Part shown: positions 48,461 through 58,402 of the stretch, piece after piece
Position numbering within the stretch: the stretch's first letter is position 1
How the letters are laid out: each line of letters starts with the position of its first letter
From: Nymphaea colorata
Taxonomy: Eukaryota > Streptophyta > Magnoliopsida > Nymphaeales > Nymphaeaceae
Direction of reading: 5' to 3'
NCBI RefSeq assembly: GCF_008831285.2
Contig: NC_045141.1
Coordinates: 6,926,853 to 6,990,852 of the forward strand
Length of the DNA: 64,000 nucleotides
Position numbers and translations under genes: made by a program
Notes under the pieces: model-generated
Told to the model about the DNA's origin: nothing
Databases searched by the model: none
What the model saw: only the letters and a program-made list of their open reading frames with translations

Positions 48461-48949
48461 AATTTTTTCAATGCATCTATGAAAAAAAAAAAAAAAAAAC
48501 TCAGGGAGTATTTTTCCCAAAATCCACTCTTGCTTCTTCAATTTTGCCACATTCCTCCTCCACCACACTCGCCCATGTTTTATTGTTGCCCACCACATTT
48601 TCCTACAATTTGCTTTTGTTCACCTTTAAGTCCATCTCCTTCTCCATCAGTTGCATTCCTCCTCCTTTATGGCAACATGAGGAAGGGTTCAGTTTTCCAT
48701 CTGCTTTATGGTCCACCTCCATCCTTCTACCCTCTCGACTTATGTGTGTGGATGGTGTAATTTTTTATGTTGGCAACTGTCATTGCTAAGAAAACTTATC
48801 TAGTATTATTTTGAAAAGTCTAGAATGACTCTTGCCTTGCATGCTTTCATAGTATTTAATATTTTTATTCAATTTCTTATCATGGGATAGATGAGAGATG
48901 AAACACGGGCTTTAAGAGATTATCATACTATTTGGGCCATGGAGAAGTT
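48461..48949. other. Spacer between two divergent LINEs, with (A)18
   Basis: An 18-base A run lies at 48482-48499. The following 300 bases are pyrimidine-rich and code for nothing I recognise. Confidence 0.45.
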
Positions 48950-50870
48950 AAAAATCTAAAAGCCAATCCTATGGAACAAACAAACAATAGAAGGGTTAGC
49001 ATTTTTTTTGTGCAGCTCCAAAAAGAATTGGTAGCCTTTACGAAGATTCATCATGAGCTTTGAAGAGTGGTTGATTAAAGAAGATCATACCAAAAATGAT
49101 TTGATGGATGCTCTTCAAAAGGAGGAGAGTCTAGGGAAGCAAGATACTAGACTTTTTTGGTTGAAGGAATAGAATATTAATAATTCTCTTTTGCAAGTAT
49201 TTGTCCAAGGAATGAAGATAAAAAACAAATTAATCACATTATCACTGATTAAGGTAAGTTTTTTTATGCTTATTTAATTTTTTATAAGTATAGCAACTAT
49301 TGTAAAAATTTATTGTGAAGGATACTTCATTAGGTTTGCTCTCTTATATGCTTGAACTTACTAAAACATTGATTTAAGATAATAAGATGTTGCTAATTTC
49401 ATCAACAAATGATGTGATCCACTGGGTGGTGTTGAAATAGGGATCCTAGATCCCACAAGGTGCCCACTAACTTCCTCTGAAGATATTGACATATGATGGG
49501 GTTCAATGCCCCTTTGGTTGTTAGATATTTCTTTGCCAAAAGGAAGTTTGTGAGACATTAGAAGAAATATACTTATCCCTAAGAAGTATGAACCAAGGTT
49601 GATGTATGATTTTAGACCTATTTCTTTATGCAATAATAAACTTATTTTCAATATTATAATGGAACTAATAAAGTCAGTCCCTGATCATATCATTTCTCTC
49701 AATCAAGGAGCTTTCTTTAGGAAAGAAATATCCATAAATATTTTTTTGGTTCACTCTATTTTTTAAAGTAGGATGTAAGTTTGACTATAAACTTGATTTA
49801 TCGAAAGCATATGATAGAATTGCTATAGATCTTTCATAGCTGGGATTTCATGATGATTGGTGGGTAGGACTATGAAATTGGTACATGCTACTTCATGTGC
49901 TGCTCTTTAATAGTCAAGATGGATGTTTGTTTACACTGGTGTTTTTCCCCTTGTTTGTTCATGATAGCCATAGAAATATTTGTAAGAAATACTAGATGGT
50001 TGTCTAGGGAGCAAAAAATTTTGGTGCCTAACACTACAAAACGATGATGGAGCTTAGCTTAAGCAGATGATGTATTCTTATATTCCAAAACTTTTAGATA
50101 ATCATTAAGGAATATGTTGGAAGTGTTGGAGGATTTGGAAAAGCGATCAAGTATGAAGGTGAACACAAACAAATCATTAGTGTTTGCTTTTAATATAGAG
50201 GAGAGGGATATTCTAAAAGAGATAAGAAGCAGATCTAGTTGGGTCAATGGATGCTTTTCCAACTAGATAATTGGGGTTGTCTTTGGATGTCATAACTTTA
50301 ATATCTTGTTGAAACTCCAAAATAAACTATATATTTAAAAATCTAAGATGTTGTCATACACAAGGGTACATTGTTTAATTAAACATGTGTTGACAACAAT
50401 TCTATCTTATTTGCTAATGGTGCTCAAGTGCCCCCTGTTCAGTTTGTGAAGTAAATGAGAATATGTTTGTTAAATTTCTTTGGGGTGATAACGATATCAA
50501 TCATATGCATCACCTTATGATTTGGAAGGCTTTATCTTTCCCTATATTAGAAGGGGGGTTGGATTTCAGAAAATGAGAGAAACAAATGTCACTACTCTAT
50601 CTTATATGGGGTGTAAAGCACTTTCAACTAAAGTATGTGGGTGAATTGTTGTGGGGACAACTACCTTATCCAAAGGAGTACTTAGGATGTGAAGATTAAA
50701 GTGAATGCTTCTCCTTTGTGAAAAAAAATTGATTACTTGGAGATGTATCTGTAAATCTGTTGTTTGGAAAATTCATTCATGAGAGCAAACTAAGTTTTGG
50801 GTAGATCCTTGGGAAGGGTTAACCTTGATAAGTAGATTTTTGCTTATCTTATCTTTTTATTGAACCCGAC
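48950..50870 (+). pseudogene. Second L1-type LINE fragment, decayed
   Basis: Plus-strand frames give EESLGKQDTRLFWLKE near 49120 and YEPRLMYDFRPISLCNNKLIFNIIMELIK near 49590-49680. SLNQGAFF follows near 49700, then YKLDLSKAYDRIA near 49790. ADDVFLYSKT near 50065 has both catalytic Asp codons present, with a stop just before them. MKVNTNKSLVFAF lies near 50155, and KFLWGDNDINHMHHLMIWKALSFPILEGGLDFRK at 50470-50570. These are the reverse-transcriptase and downstream segments of a plant L1 ORF2. Endonuclease and ORF1 are missing, but LINE copies usually lose their 5' end. It faces away from the LINE on the minus strand. Confidence 0.88.
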
Positions 50871-51960
50871 TTGGGTTTATCAATTCAACATACTATCCTT
50901 AAATACACTTCTCACCCTAATAAGTGGGAGCAACAACAAAATGGGATATCAAAAAGATGTCATGTGTAGCTTAAGGCTGGCAGAGACTTGCTTCATTGAA
51001 AGGAAGACGATCACTTCATTGTTTCATGAAAATAGATATGAGAGAAAATAAGAACAAAATGGTTTTGTATTATATGTACACATAATAGGAGCTCCAAATC
51101 ACTTCCCAGGACTTGCTGGTTTATGTCTACGTGTCTCAACAAACAACCCACAAATTCATGATCACAAAGGTTCAGAATTCCTTTAGCTTCAAGATATTCA
51201 TTGTGTAGGAATTCTCTAGAGAATCACATTAATGTTATTTCAATGCTTTTACGTGAAACCTATTTTGGATAATGGTGATTTCCTGGTCTAGGGTTGTCAG
51301 GTTGTAAAGGGGGTGTTTGATGGCCTAGAATTATAATTTTTGAGATGAAAATTTCTAGAACCACAATATTCACCCCAAACTGGAATTAGAATGAAAATTC
51401 CAATTCCACACAACTCTAGTTTTCTCATGTGTTTGATAATCTAGAATTTTGATTCCAAGATGCTTTTGATTTAAAGGGAATTAACAATATGTAATTGGAA
51501 GCATATGACCATTGACTTCGCCGAAAAACTTTACACCCTTGCAGCATAAGCCCACAACACCACTCAGTAATTTAAAGATGCAACAAATGAAAAAGAAAGC
51601 TAGGATAAAAAAAATAATTATAAAAATAATTAATTGAAACAGCATCATTCTAAGGCTGATGCTAAGAATTTATTTTCAAGTTTTGCATGTTACAACCTAA
51701 AAAAGACGTAAAAAATATATAAACATGACACACTTGGGAAAAACGACTGATCAGGAATACCTAGTTTTGTCTATTTGTTATTGGCCTTTGACAGGATCAC
51801 GTCAGCAACCATCTTCGTCGACTTGTGCTCCTGGACATGTGGTTGTCAAAGAGTTCTCAACTGGCATCCTCACCGAATAAAGCACTGAAATATATCAGAG
51901 TCATCAGACATATAGACAATTAGATAATATGTTTGCAGTTGGACGCAAAGTCCTAGCATA
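50871..51960. other. No gene; possible left terminal repeat of a larger DNA element
   Basis: At 51309 the sequence GGGGGTGTTTGATGGCCTAGAATT resembles the PIF/Harbinger end type seen at 42979. A weaker inverted counterpart lies at 55530-55552. Otherwise nothing is recognised. Confidence 0.35.
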
Positions 51961-53789
51961 ATCCAATAAGCAGCAAGAGCAATAGAAATATTGGCCAGAG
52001 CCTTTCTTAGCGTCGTTTACATGGGAACAAATAATGTTCAATTGATCAAAAGAGAATGGTCAAACGAAACAAGTAAAATAAGGATTATCTGAAGATGTGT
52101 TAATGTTGCAACCCTATATGCACACGATGACATGTGGCATCACTTGACTTGCATTTTTCCTATCTAAAATTCAAAACATGGGTGTTTTCATCAGTGAGAA
52201 CAACAAACAATATTCAATAAAAAATGTGATAAGAAGCATAAAATCTACTAACCTAACAAAACAATCATATGTACCAGTTGCCATATTCACATTCAATAGA
52301 ACTCACCAGGTACCTAAAACCAAAATGGCATAGCTGCCTAACATGGACTATGGACACCATCCTAAGTATAGGTAAAATCTGGCATTCATGTACTTATTAT
52401 AATCTAAATGACAACCAAAAAGTAAAACAATGCATCTTAATGAGACAGAATTGTAAAACATGGTCCTTCATTTGGTAAAACAACTATAAGATCATAACTG
52501 ATGTATAGAAAATATAAAGATTGGTCAAACCTTTCATTATGACATCGAACCCGCCAACTTGATTCCAACAGATGGCATCTGTACATAAAGTTTTACAATA
52601 TTTTAAAAATTCTATTTATTTTCATATACTTTTGGTTTGTGTGTATACATATAGATATATATTCAATTTCTGATTTTTTATGACACTGCATCATACTGTC
52701 ATTACGAAGATATGTTAGTTTCTTATAGAAGAAAATCTCAGTCGAACTATGGCACCAAAAGATCAATCAAAGATTTAGTTACATTTCCAACTTCGAGACT
52801 AACATCATGCATATACTTTGGCTTGTTGCTTGTTGTGTATTGCGTTAAAAACAAATTCTTTCACTTTCATATGCTTTTACTATTTTTTTTTTGGCAGAAA
52901 AGAAAAGGTGTGGAGCTGTCATCTTATTTATTTAGTGCAGCACTAAATAAATAAGATGACAGTTCCACACCTTTTCTTTTCTGCCAAAAACAAAAAAAAT
53001 TAGTAAAACTGAGATTTTCTTCTATAAGAAACTAACATATCTTTGTAATGACAGTCTGATGCAGTGTCATAAAAAATCAGAAATTGAATATATATCTATA
53101 TGTATACACACAAACCAAAAGTATATGAAAATAAATAGAATTTTTAAAATATTGTAGAACTTTCTGTACAGATGCCATCTGTTGGAATCAAGTTGGCGGG
53201 TTCGATGTCATAATGAAAGGTTTCACCAATCTTTATATTTTCTATACATCAGTTATGATCTTATAGTTGTTTTACCAAATGAAGGACCATGTTTTACAAT
53301 TCTGTCTCATTAAGATGCATTGTTTTACTTTTTGGTTGGCATTTAGATTATAATAAGTACATGAATGCCAGATTTTACCTATACTTAGGATGGTGTCCAT
53401 GGTCCATGTTAGGCAGCTATCCCATTTTGGTTTTAGGTACCTGGTGAGTTCTATTGAATGTGAATATGGAAACTGATACATATGATTGTTTTGTTAGGTT
53501 AGTAGATTTTATGCTTCTTATCACATTTTTTATTGAATATTGTTTGTTGTTCTCACTGATGAAAACACCCATATTTTGAATTTTAGATAGGAAAAATGCA
53601 AGTCAAGTGATGCCACATGTCATCGTGTGCATATAGGGTTGCAACATTAACACATCTTCAGATAATCCTTATTTTACTTGTTTCGTTTGACCATTCTCTT
53701 TTGATCAATTGAGCATTATTTGTTCCCATGTAAACGACGCTAAGAAAGGCTCTGGCCAATATTTCTATTGCTCTTGCTGCTTATTGGAT
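51961..53789. repeat. Long near-perfect inverted repeat with one-base loop
   Basis: The left arm (51961-52938) and right arm (52940-53789) are reverse complements around the single base at 52939; the inner 18 bases pair without a mismatch. Identity is about 97% by eye over the full arms, apart from one block of roughly 137 bp (about 52742-52878) present only in the left arm. The same 69-codon frame appears at 52269-52478 on the plus strand and 53272-53481 on the minus strand, showing the symmetry, but it has no known domain. A transcript from either strand would fold into an RNA hairpin of about 850 bp. No transposase or terminal repeat explains it. Confidence 0.93.
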
Positions 53790-54125
53790 CATTGTCACAT
53801 AAAACACGTATTATTCGAAAAAAACATGTATAATACCCAAGAAATAAGTTAGCGATATAAAACAACAATTAGATGCGTCTTTTTTTAAAAAATGCTAGTA
53901 AATAAAAAACGTGAAAAAACACGTATTAAATGCAATTTTTCACGTTTTTTCGTATTTTTTGTTAATTTTTATTTTTCATAATTTTTAAGATTTATTAAAT
54001 GTTTTCATTTTTTTTTATTTGCTGAGATTTTTCTGAGATATTCCCAAGATATACAACTTTGTCATATTATATCCGAGAAATTCATCGCCGTATAATACCC
54101 GTACACGATATATGTGACAATGATC
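53787..54125. mobile_element. MITE with GATCATTGTCACAT inverted ends
   Basis: GATCATTGTCACATA at the left and TATGTGACAATGATC at the right are perfect inverted repeats of 14-15 bases. GATC is its own complement, so it may be part of the ends or a 4-bp duplication. The interior is AT-rich and contains the palindromic pair AAAAACGTGAAAAAA / TTTTTTCACGTTTTTT (53917-53950). It abuts the right end of the long inverted repeat exactly. There is no coding sequence. The superfamily is unclear. Confidence 0.65.
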
Positions 54126-55671
54126 ACAACAAACCTGATGAAAGGAGAGAAGACTTTCAATCTTTCTACTTTAAGACATAGTCAGGTCGATATAATTAGA
54201 CAACGCTCGCATGGTAGAGAGGTTTGCAGCACCGACTATAGAGGAAAAAAGCCTCTCAAACTACTTGATTCTTTGAACTTTGAAGGCTTGTTAAAAGCCA
54301 AAAAAGAAACTTAGAAAAGGAGTCTAATGCTGCTAAATGCACTAGGAAACTTAGCAAACTATCTTAAAGAAACACTCTAGTAAGATAGGAAACCAAGCTA
54401 AAATTATACAAGGACGATAATTGGCAACTAACCAATAAATAAGGAGAAGGAGGAGCTATGTATAGAACCAATATGTCAAAAAAGAATCGTAAATCGGTCA
54501 GTGCAAAGCCCTCCTGTTTAAGCTAGTTCTCCTGAAAATCAAAGCAATAAGGTCTTTTCAATGTCGTTTGATATATTTTTGCAAATCAGTTTTCGTCTTA
54601 ATGAAAAAGTTAGCAAGAATAGGTTCTAAGGTAAGGTGGACAACAGGTGAAGAGAAAAGTTGGCCGACACAAGGCAGCGACTAGTTCTGCAAAACTTGCT
54701 ATTAGGGGCTGCGGTGGAGAGAGCCCCCTTCAGATCATTTCCAAAACAAAGAAACAAAAACAAAGATAAGTGCAAAGAACATGGTAAGCTCTAGCAATCA
54801 GTAAACATGTTCCACTATGGCTAGTAAGATAATGCAGTTTAGGAAAACCAGAAGCAGAAGAAGTCGGTACAGATGGATCACAAAAGAAATGCGGCATATT
54901 AAAGCAACTAAGTCAGAGATCATGTACATCAATGAATTCGTTATTGAAATCGTGCAAGTCACCGACCAGAAAACCAGAATTGGAAGTCCTATCTGGCCAT
55001 AATCGAGGACATGGCCCATGGGCACCTTCGGTTAGAGGACAGCTATGCTTCAGCCCAAAACGGAAAAAAGAAAAAGGAGGAATAAAGGGGCTGCCAATGC
55101 GGCCCCTCTGTGCGTCCGCCATGGCCGCTGCCAACAGACACTTCAGGTTAGGACGAGAGAGAGAGAGAGAGAGAAAGAAATGGCAGGGAAGACAGAAAGA
55201 GGGCCTTACCCACTATCGGGGAGAGAAAGAGTTGAATCAGGGCTGCAATGGCCGCTACTTGCACTGCTAACAGGTGGACGAAGAAGAAGAGGGCGACCTT
55301 ATGGGGAGGAGGCCAGGATGGTTTCTTTGCGCAAGGGAGAAAGCTTCGCAGGCACGGGAGAAGAAAAATTCATGGACGGTTCAGAATTCCGATTTCGAAA
55401 TTAAAATGAGATCCCCAAACTCAGTTTTTGTCTCCAAATTTCCATTCTGGAATGGGTCCTCAATTATGGAATCAGTCTTTGATTAAGCGATTCCCATTTC
55501 TTTAAAAAATAGAAATTTGATTCCACAATTCCTGCTAATCAAATGACCGCTAGTGATTTCGGCAGTGGTAGAGCAAGAAGTGCCTCCCATGTAAAGAGTA
55601 TCACTTTTGTTGGTTGTAATGCTATGGTTATATGAAAATTTTGGAGGTTCAAAATGATGCCATTCACTTAT
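54126..55671. other. Intergenic, no gene recognised
   Basis: A (GA)n tract lies at 55153-55174. Frames at 54932-55486 are rich in Lys, Arg and Gly because of GA-rich sequence and show no domain. The end of the stretch (55440-55552) resembles the subterminal part of a PIF/Harbinger-like element. Confidence 0.35.
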
Positions 55672-56010
55672 GAAGGGTGGGCGCCGGGCCGGAAAACTCA
55701 GCCCGTGTCCAGGTTTGAGCCGAAAACCCGGCCGGGCTTGGGTCCGATGGACCGGCTTGAGGAGGCCCGACAGCACCTGATCTGACCCGATAATTTTTTT
55801 AAAAATAATTTATTATTATTATTAATATATATTTTATTATGAAAAATTTATTTTATATTCAAAAAAAATTATTTTGTATTTAAATTTTTTTTATTATAAC
55901 TAAGTCAGGCCAAACCGAAGATGGGTTTGGTGTATCGGGCCCATGCCTGAGTTTCAGCCCAAACCCAGTTCTTGCCAAGTGGGGCCGGGCCGGCCTGATG
56001 CCTACCCCTA
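55672..56010. mobile_element. hAT-like MITE, GC-rich ends
   Basis: The left end AAGGGTGGGCGCCGGGCCGG and the complement of the right end TAGGGGTAGGCATCAGGCCGG match over about 20 bases. The outer ends look like the (C)AGGGGTGGGC ends of plant hAT MITEs. ATTCACTT just left and ATTCAAGG just right could be a worn 8-bp duplication. The inside is AT-rich and non-coding. Confidence 0.6.
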
Positions 56011-56424
56011 ATTCAAGGGGATTTAATTGAAGCATGTTAAGTCAAAATTTTGAATTGTCTTACAATCAACAATGACCAGCTATAAAGTCGGGAACTCAAA
56101 CTAAGTTCTTTTGTTCCCATTCTCCCCTTGATTTTCATTTGAGAGAGTTTTTAGAATAAAATAGATTGAATCCCCGTCTGATTCAACTCAATCAGTAGGA
56201 TAGAAAAAGGCTCCTTAGAAGGACAAAAGCATAAAAATTTAAAAAGCTTTTTCTAAATGACAATTTTAAGGGCAAGCTGCCCTTGTAGAACGAAGTTGAT
56301 TCTTGGAATGTCGGATCTACTTCACACTGTCCTCAAAATGTGTATTGTTCTGTTTAGAGGGGATTTTTGTGTTCTTTTGCTCTTGATCATGTAGGCTAAA
56401 GGCCAAGCCATGTGTATGTGGTGG

Positions 56425-56459
<35 letters not shown>

Positions 56460-56751
56460 ACACACAACACATACTTCATATAATTCACCAACATAGTTAC
56501 ACATACGGCGCAGAACATGGGCTATAACACCTTTAACCAACCACTAGCTCTGGGACTAAACTGAAGGACTCTTCTTTAACACATAGAACAAACAGCACCA
56601 CGGTCATACTCATGGCACCTCTCTGCTTAGCCACACTGCTAAAGCTTATTTCATATCCCTAACAACCAGACACAATGATAGTACAATACCAAATACGACA
56701 GAAATCAACCACAAATCTAAAGCTTCAATTTCTGTTATATCACTTGTCTTA
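56011..56751 (-). other. 3' flank and probable 3' UTR of SAMDC
   Basis: The transcript presumably ends somewhere here. On the minus strand an AATAAG hexamer near 56647 is a candidate polyadenylation signal about 105 bases after the stop codon. A (GA)n microsatellite occupies 56420-56457. No other gene is seen. Confidence 0.45.
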
Positions 56752-57915
56752 CTAGGCCAGGCATGTTACCAAGGTACCTTCCTCCATCTCTTCTCCACAT
56801 TCCTCTGCTTCGTAGTAAGCAAGCAGGCCCCTCCTCTCCGGGTCAACAACTTTCTCTCCAACGATCTCAATGGACTTCTTTGGAACAGATTTTGGGGCGC
56901 AGACTCCATTCTTTGCAGAGAAGCTCTGGTATACCAGGCAGCCTCCCCCCACAAGCTCATGCTCCACCACCTTACCACAGGCATAGCCCATCATCCCCTT
57001 CTTTGCAGACATCTTAGCAATTGGGCTTGTCGAGTCACAGTGGATTGCAATGGAGAATTCTGCTGGCTCGAAGCAATTGAGCACACGGCCGATCATCGCC
57101 TCCAGTTCCACTGCATTCACAGCTTTCCTGGCGTCAACCACATCAACAAACTCGAAGCTAGCATAGCTGAACCCGTCCTCCGGAGTGACATGAATGGTGG
57201 ACAGAGCGCTGCCATTGATGGAATTCATGGAGTACCCGCAAGGCTCGAACTCAAAGTCATTGATTTCAAAGTCGGGGAGGATGTTGGCAATCCCAGAAGC
57301 GCTAGTCATCGTCTTTCCCGAGCTCCCATTGTTGTTGAAAAACACAGATGCTCTTTCCCTGCTGAGCTTTGTCATGCACATCTCCATCGTCATTGGCACA
57401 GCAGCCATGGACTCAATCGAGGACCAGTAGATGTGCCAGTTACGGGCGGGGTCACCGCCGTCTATCACATAAGCATCCCCGGTCTTCCCGAACAGCTTGG
57501 CAAAGTGACCGTCAAGCACAGCAACCTCCTCAGAGAAGCTGGAGTGCGGCGAAGGCTGAGCTTCGGGGAAGATGAACATTCCTCGGGAATATTTGACAGA
57601 AATAGGAGCGAGGGACAGACTGCTCGCGTGCTTCAGTATGATGGGAATCGAGCGCAGAAGCTTGGTGGTCCCGCAGGTCTTGATGATGATCTTGTAAGGG
57701 TGGATGAAGAGGCTGGACTCAGACAGGACGTAGGAGTCCATGACACTGTTGGACAGATTGTCCACGATGGTGCATTCTGCAGCACGGAGGAACTCATCAA
57801 TCTGAGGACGAGCAAGCGCCCTGAGACCCTTCCCCTGAGGGTCAGCGAAAACAGAGGGCTCGCGGAAGATGATTTCGAGCCGCTTCTCGTAACCTTCGAA
57901 TCCAATGGCAGACAT
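56752..57915 (-). CDS. SAMDC: S-adenosylmethionine decarboxylase proenzyme (AdoMetDC)
   Basis: It decarboxylates S-adenosylmethionine to supply aminopropyl groups for spermidine and spermine synthesis in the cytosol. The proenzyme cuts itself, and the new N-terminal Ser becomes the pyruvoyl cofactor. The protein has 387 residues, normal for plants, in one intronless ORF as in other plant SAMDC genes. Visible key sites are Glu7 and Glu10 (FEGYEKRLEI), the cleavage motif YVLSESSLF with the cut between Glu66 and Ser67, Cys81 in KTCGTT, Ser229 in GYSMN and His242 in STIHVTPEDGFSYASFE, which also contains the plant PEST-like turnover segment. The frame stays open upstream to 58041, but that extension has no ATG (it begins TTG), so the ATG at 57915 is the start. 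Translation is controlled by two uORFs at 58122-58393. No inactivating change is seen. Confidence 0.97.
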   Translation of the reverse strand: MSAIGFEGYEKRLEIIFREPSVFADPQGKGLRALARPQIDEFLRAAECTIVDNLSNSVMDSYVLSESSLFIHPYKIIIKTCGTTKLLRSIPIILKHASSLSLAPISVKYSRGMFIFPEAQPSPHSSFSEEVAVLDGHFAKLFGKTGDAYVIDGGDPARNWHIYWSSIESMAAVPMTMEMCMTKLSRERASVFFNNNGSSGKTMTSASGIANILPDFEINDFEFEPCGYSMNSINGSALSTIHVTPEDGFSYASFEFVDVVDARKAVNAVELEAMIGRVLNCFEPAEFSIAIHCDSTSPIAKMSAKKGMMGYACGKVVEHELVGGGCLVYQSFSAKNGVCAPKSVPKKSIEIVGEKVVDPERRGLLAYYEAEECGEEMEEGTLVTCLA

Positions 57916-58121
57916 TTTTCCTTTTTCTTTCAGTAACAGGTGCTTAAAACTTGCGCGTCTGAGACCAGTTGCAGGAGAGAAGGGGAAGAAAGGGCAGAAG
58001 GGAAAAGAAGAAGACTTTTTTCTCCCGGCCGAGGTAGACAAGTTTCCTACTGAAAACTGAACAAAGTGAAGAAATCAAAAAGACGTCCTACTCTACGGAT
58101 GGAAACTAGCTTTGGGGAATA

Positions 58122-58385
58122 TCAGGATGGCTTCCTTGCGCACTGCAAAAGAGAAATTGAACCCGAAATTAGGCCATGAAAACGGTAGAAAGATAACAGA
58201 GAGTGCTGCTAAATCGGAGAGCAGAGGAAAAGAAAGAAGGGGAGTATGTAACATACGTTGGAGTAGGCAGCAGATTGGAACTTCTTGATGCCACCGTTTG
58301 GTCGGAGGTCTTCAATGCTATAGCCGAGAGGAGCTTCGTACATCAAGGAACTACTACTGGACTTCTTCTTGAGGCCACTCTCCAT
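58122..58385 (-). CDS. Conserved small uORF of SAMDC (spliced, 49 codons)
   Basis: This is the well-known plant SAMDC leader peptide whose translation stalls ribosomes at high polyamine levels and so represses the main ORF. The first part (58385-58257, 43 codons) starts MESGLKKKSSSSS, continues YEAPLGYSIEDLRP, and ends FQSAAYSN. A 114-bp intron follows (58256-58143; GTATGT...TTGCAG). The second part (58142-58122) encodes CARKPS and a stop, the invariant C-terminus of the family. The stop lies 206 bases before the main ATG. The near identity to the plant consensus shows strong purifying selection on this peptide. Confidence 0.96.
58143..58256 (-). other. Intron inside the conserved small uORF
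   Basis: Splicing AAC|GTATGT to TTGCAG|TGC joins YSN to CARKPS in frame. If the intron is kept, the uORF instead runs on as VCYILPFFLFLCSPI and stops within the intron at 58209-58211, losing the conserved tail. Confidence 0.93.
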
Positions 58386-58393
58386 CACAACAT
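58385..58393 (-). CDS. Tiny uORF of SAMDC (Met-Leu-stop)
   Basis: ATGTTGTGA ends in a TGA whose last base is the A of the small-uORF ATG, so the two overlap by one base. In characterised plant SAMDC mRNAs the tiny uORF lets ribosomes bypass the small uORF when polyamines are low. It begins ten bases into the second leader exon (acceptor CACAG|GACGTG at 58403/58402). Confidence 0.93.
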   Translation of the reverse strand: ML

Positions 58394-58402
58394 TCACACG
58401 TC

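Noticed and set aside
52540-52565. GGGTTCGATGTC on the minus strand, like a tRNA B box
   Set aside because: It lies within the palindrome's exon-like segment and has no cloverleaf context.
55045-55404. 119-codon Arg/Lys/Glu-rich frame
   Set aside because: GA-rich low-complexity sequence keeps several frames open. No domain or splice context supports it.
56959-57936. 325-codon frame on the plus strand opposite SAMDC
   Set aside because: It lies wholly antisense to the SAMDC coding sequence, has no domain, and results from that gene's codon usage.
57916-58041. 42-residue N-terminal extension of AdoMetDC
   Set aside because: The frame is open, but its first codon is TTG and no in-frame ATG occurs before 57915. 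All plant AdoMetDC proteins start near MSAIGFEGYEKRLE.
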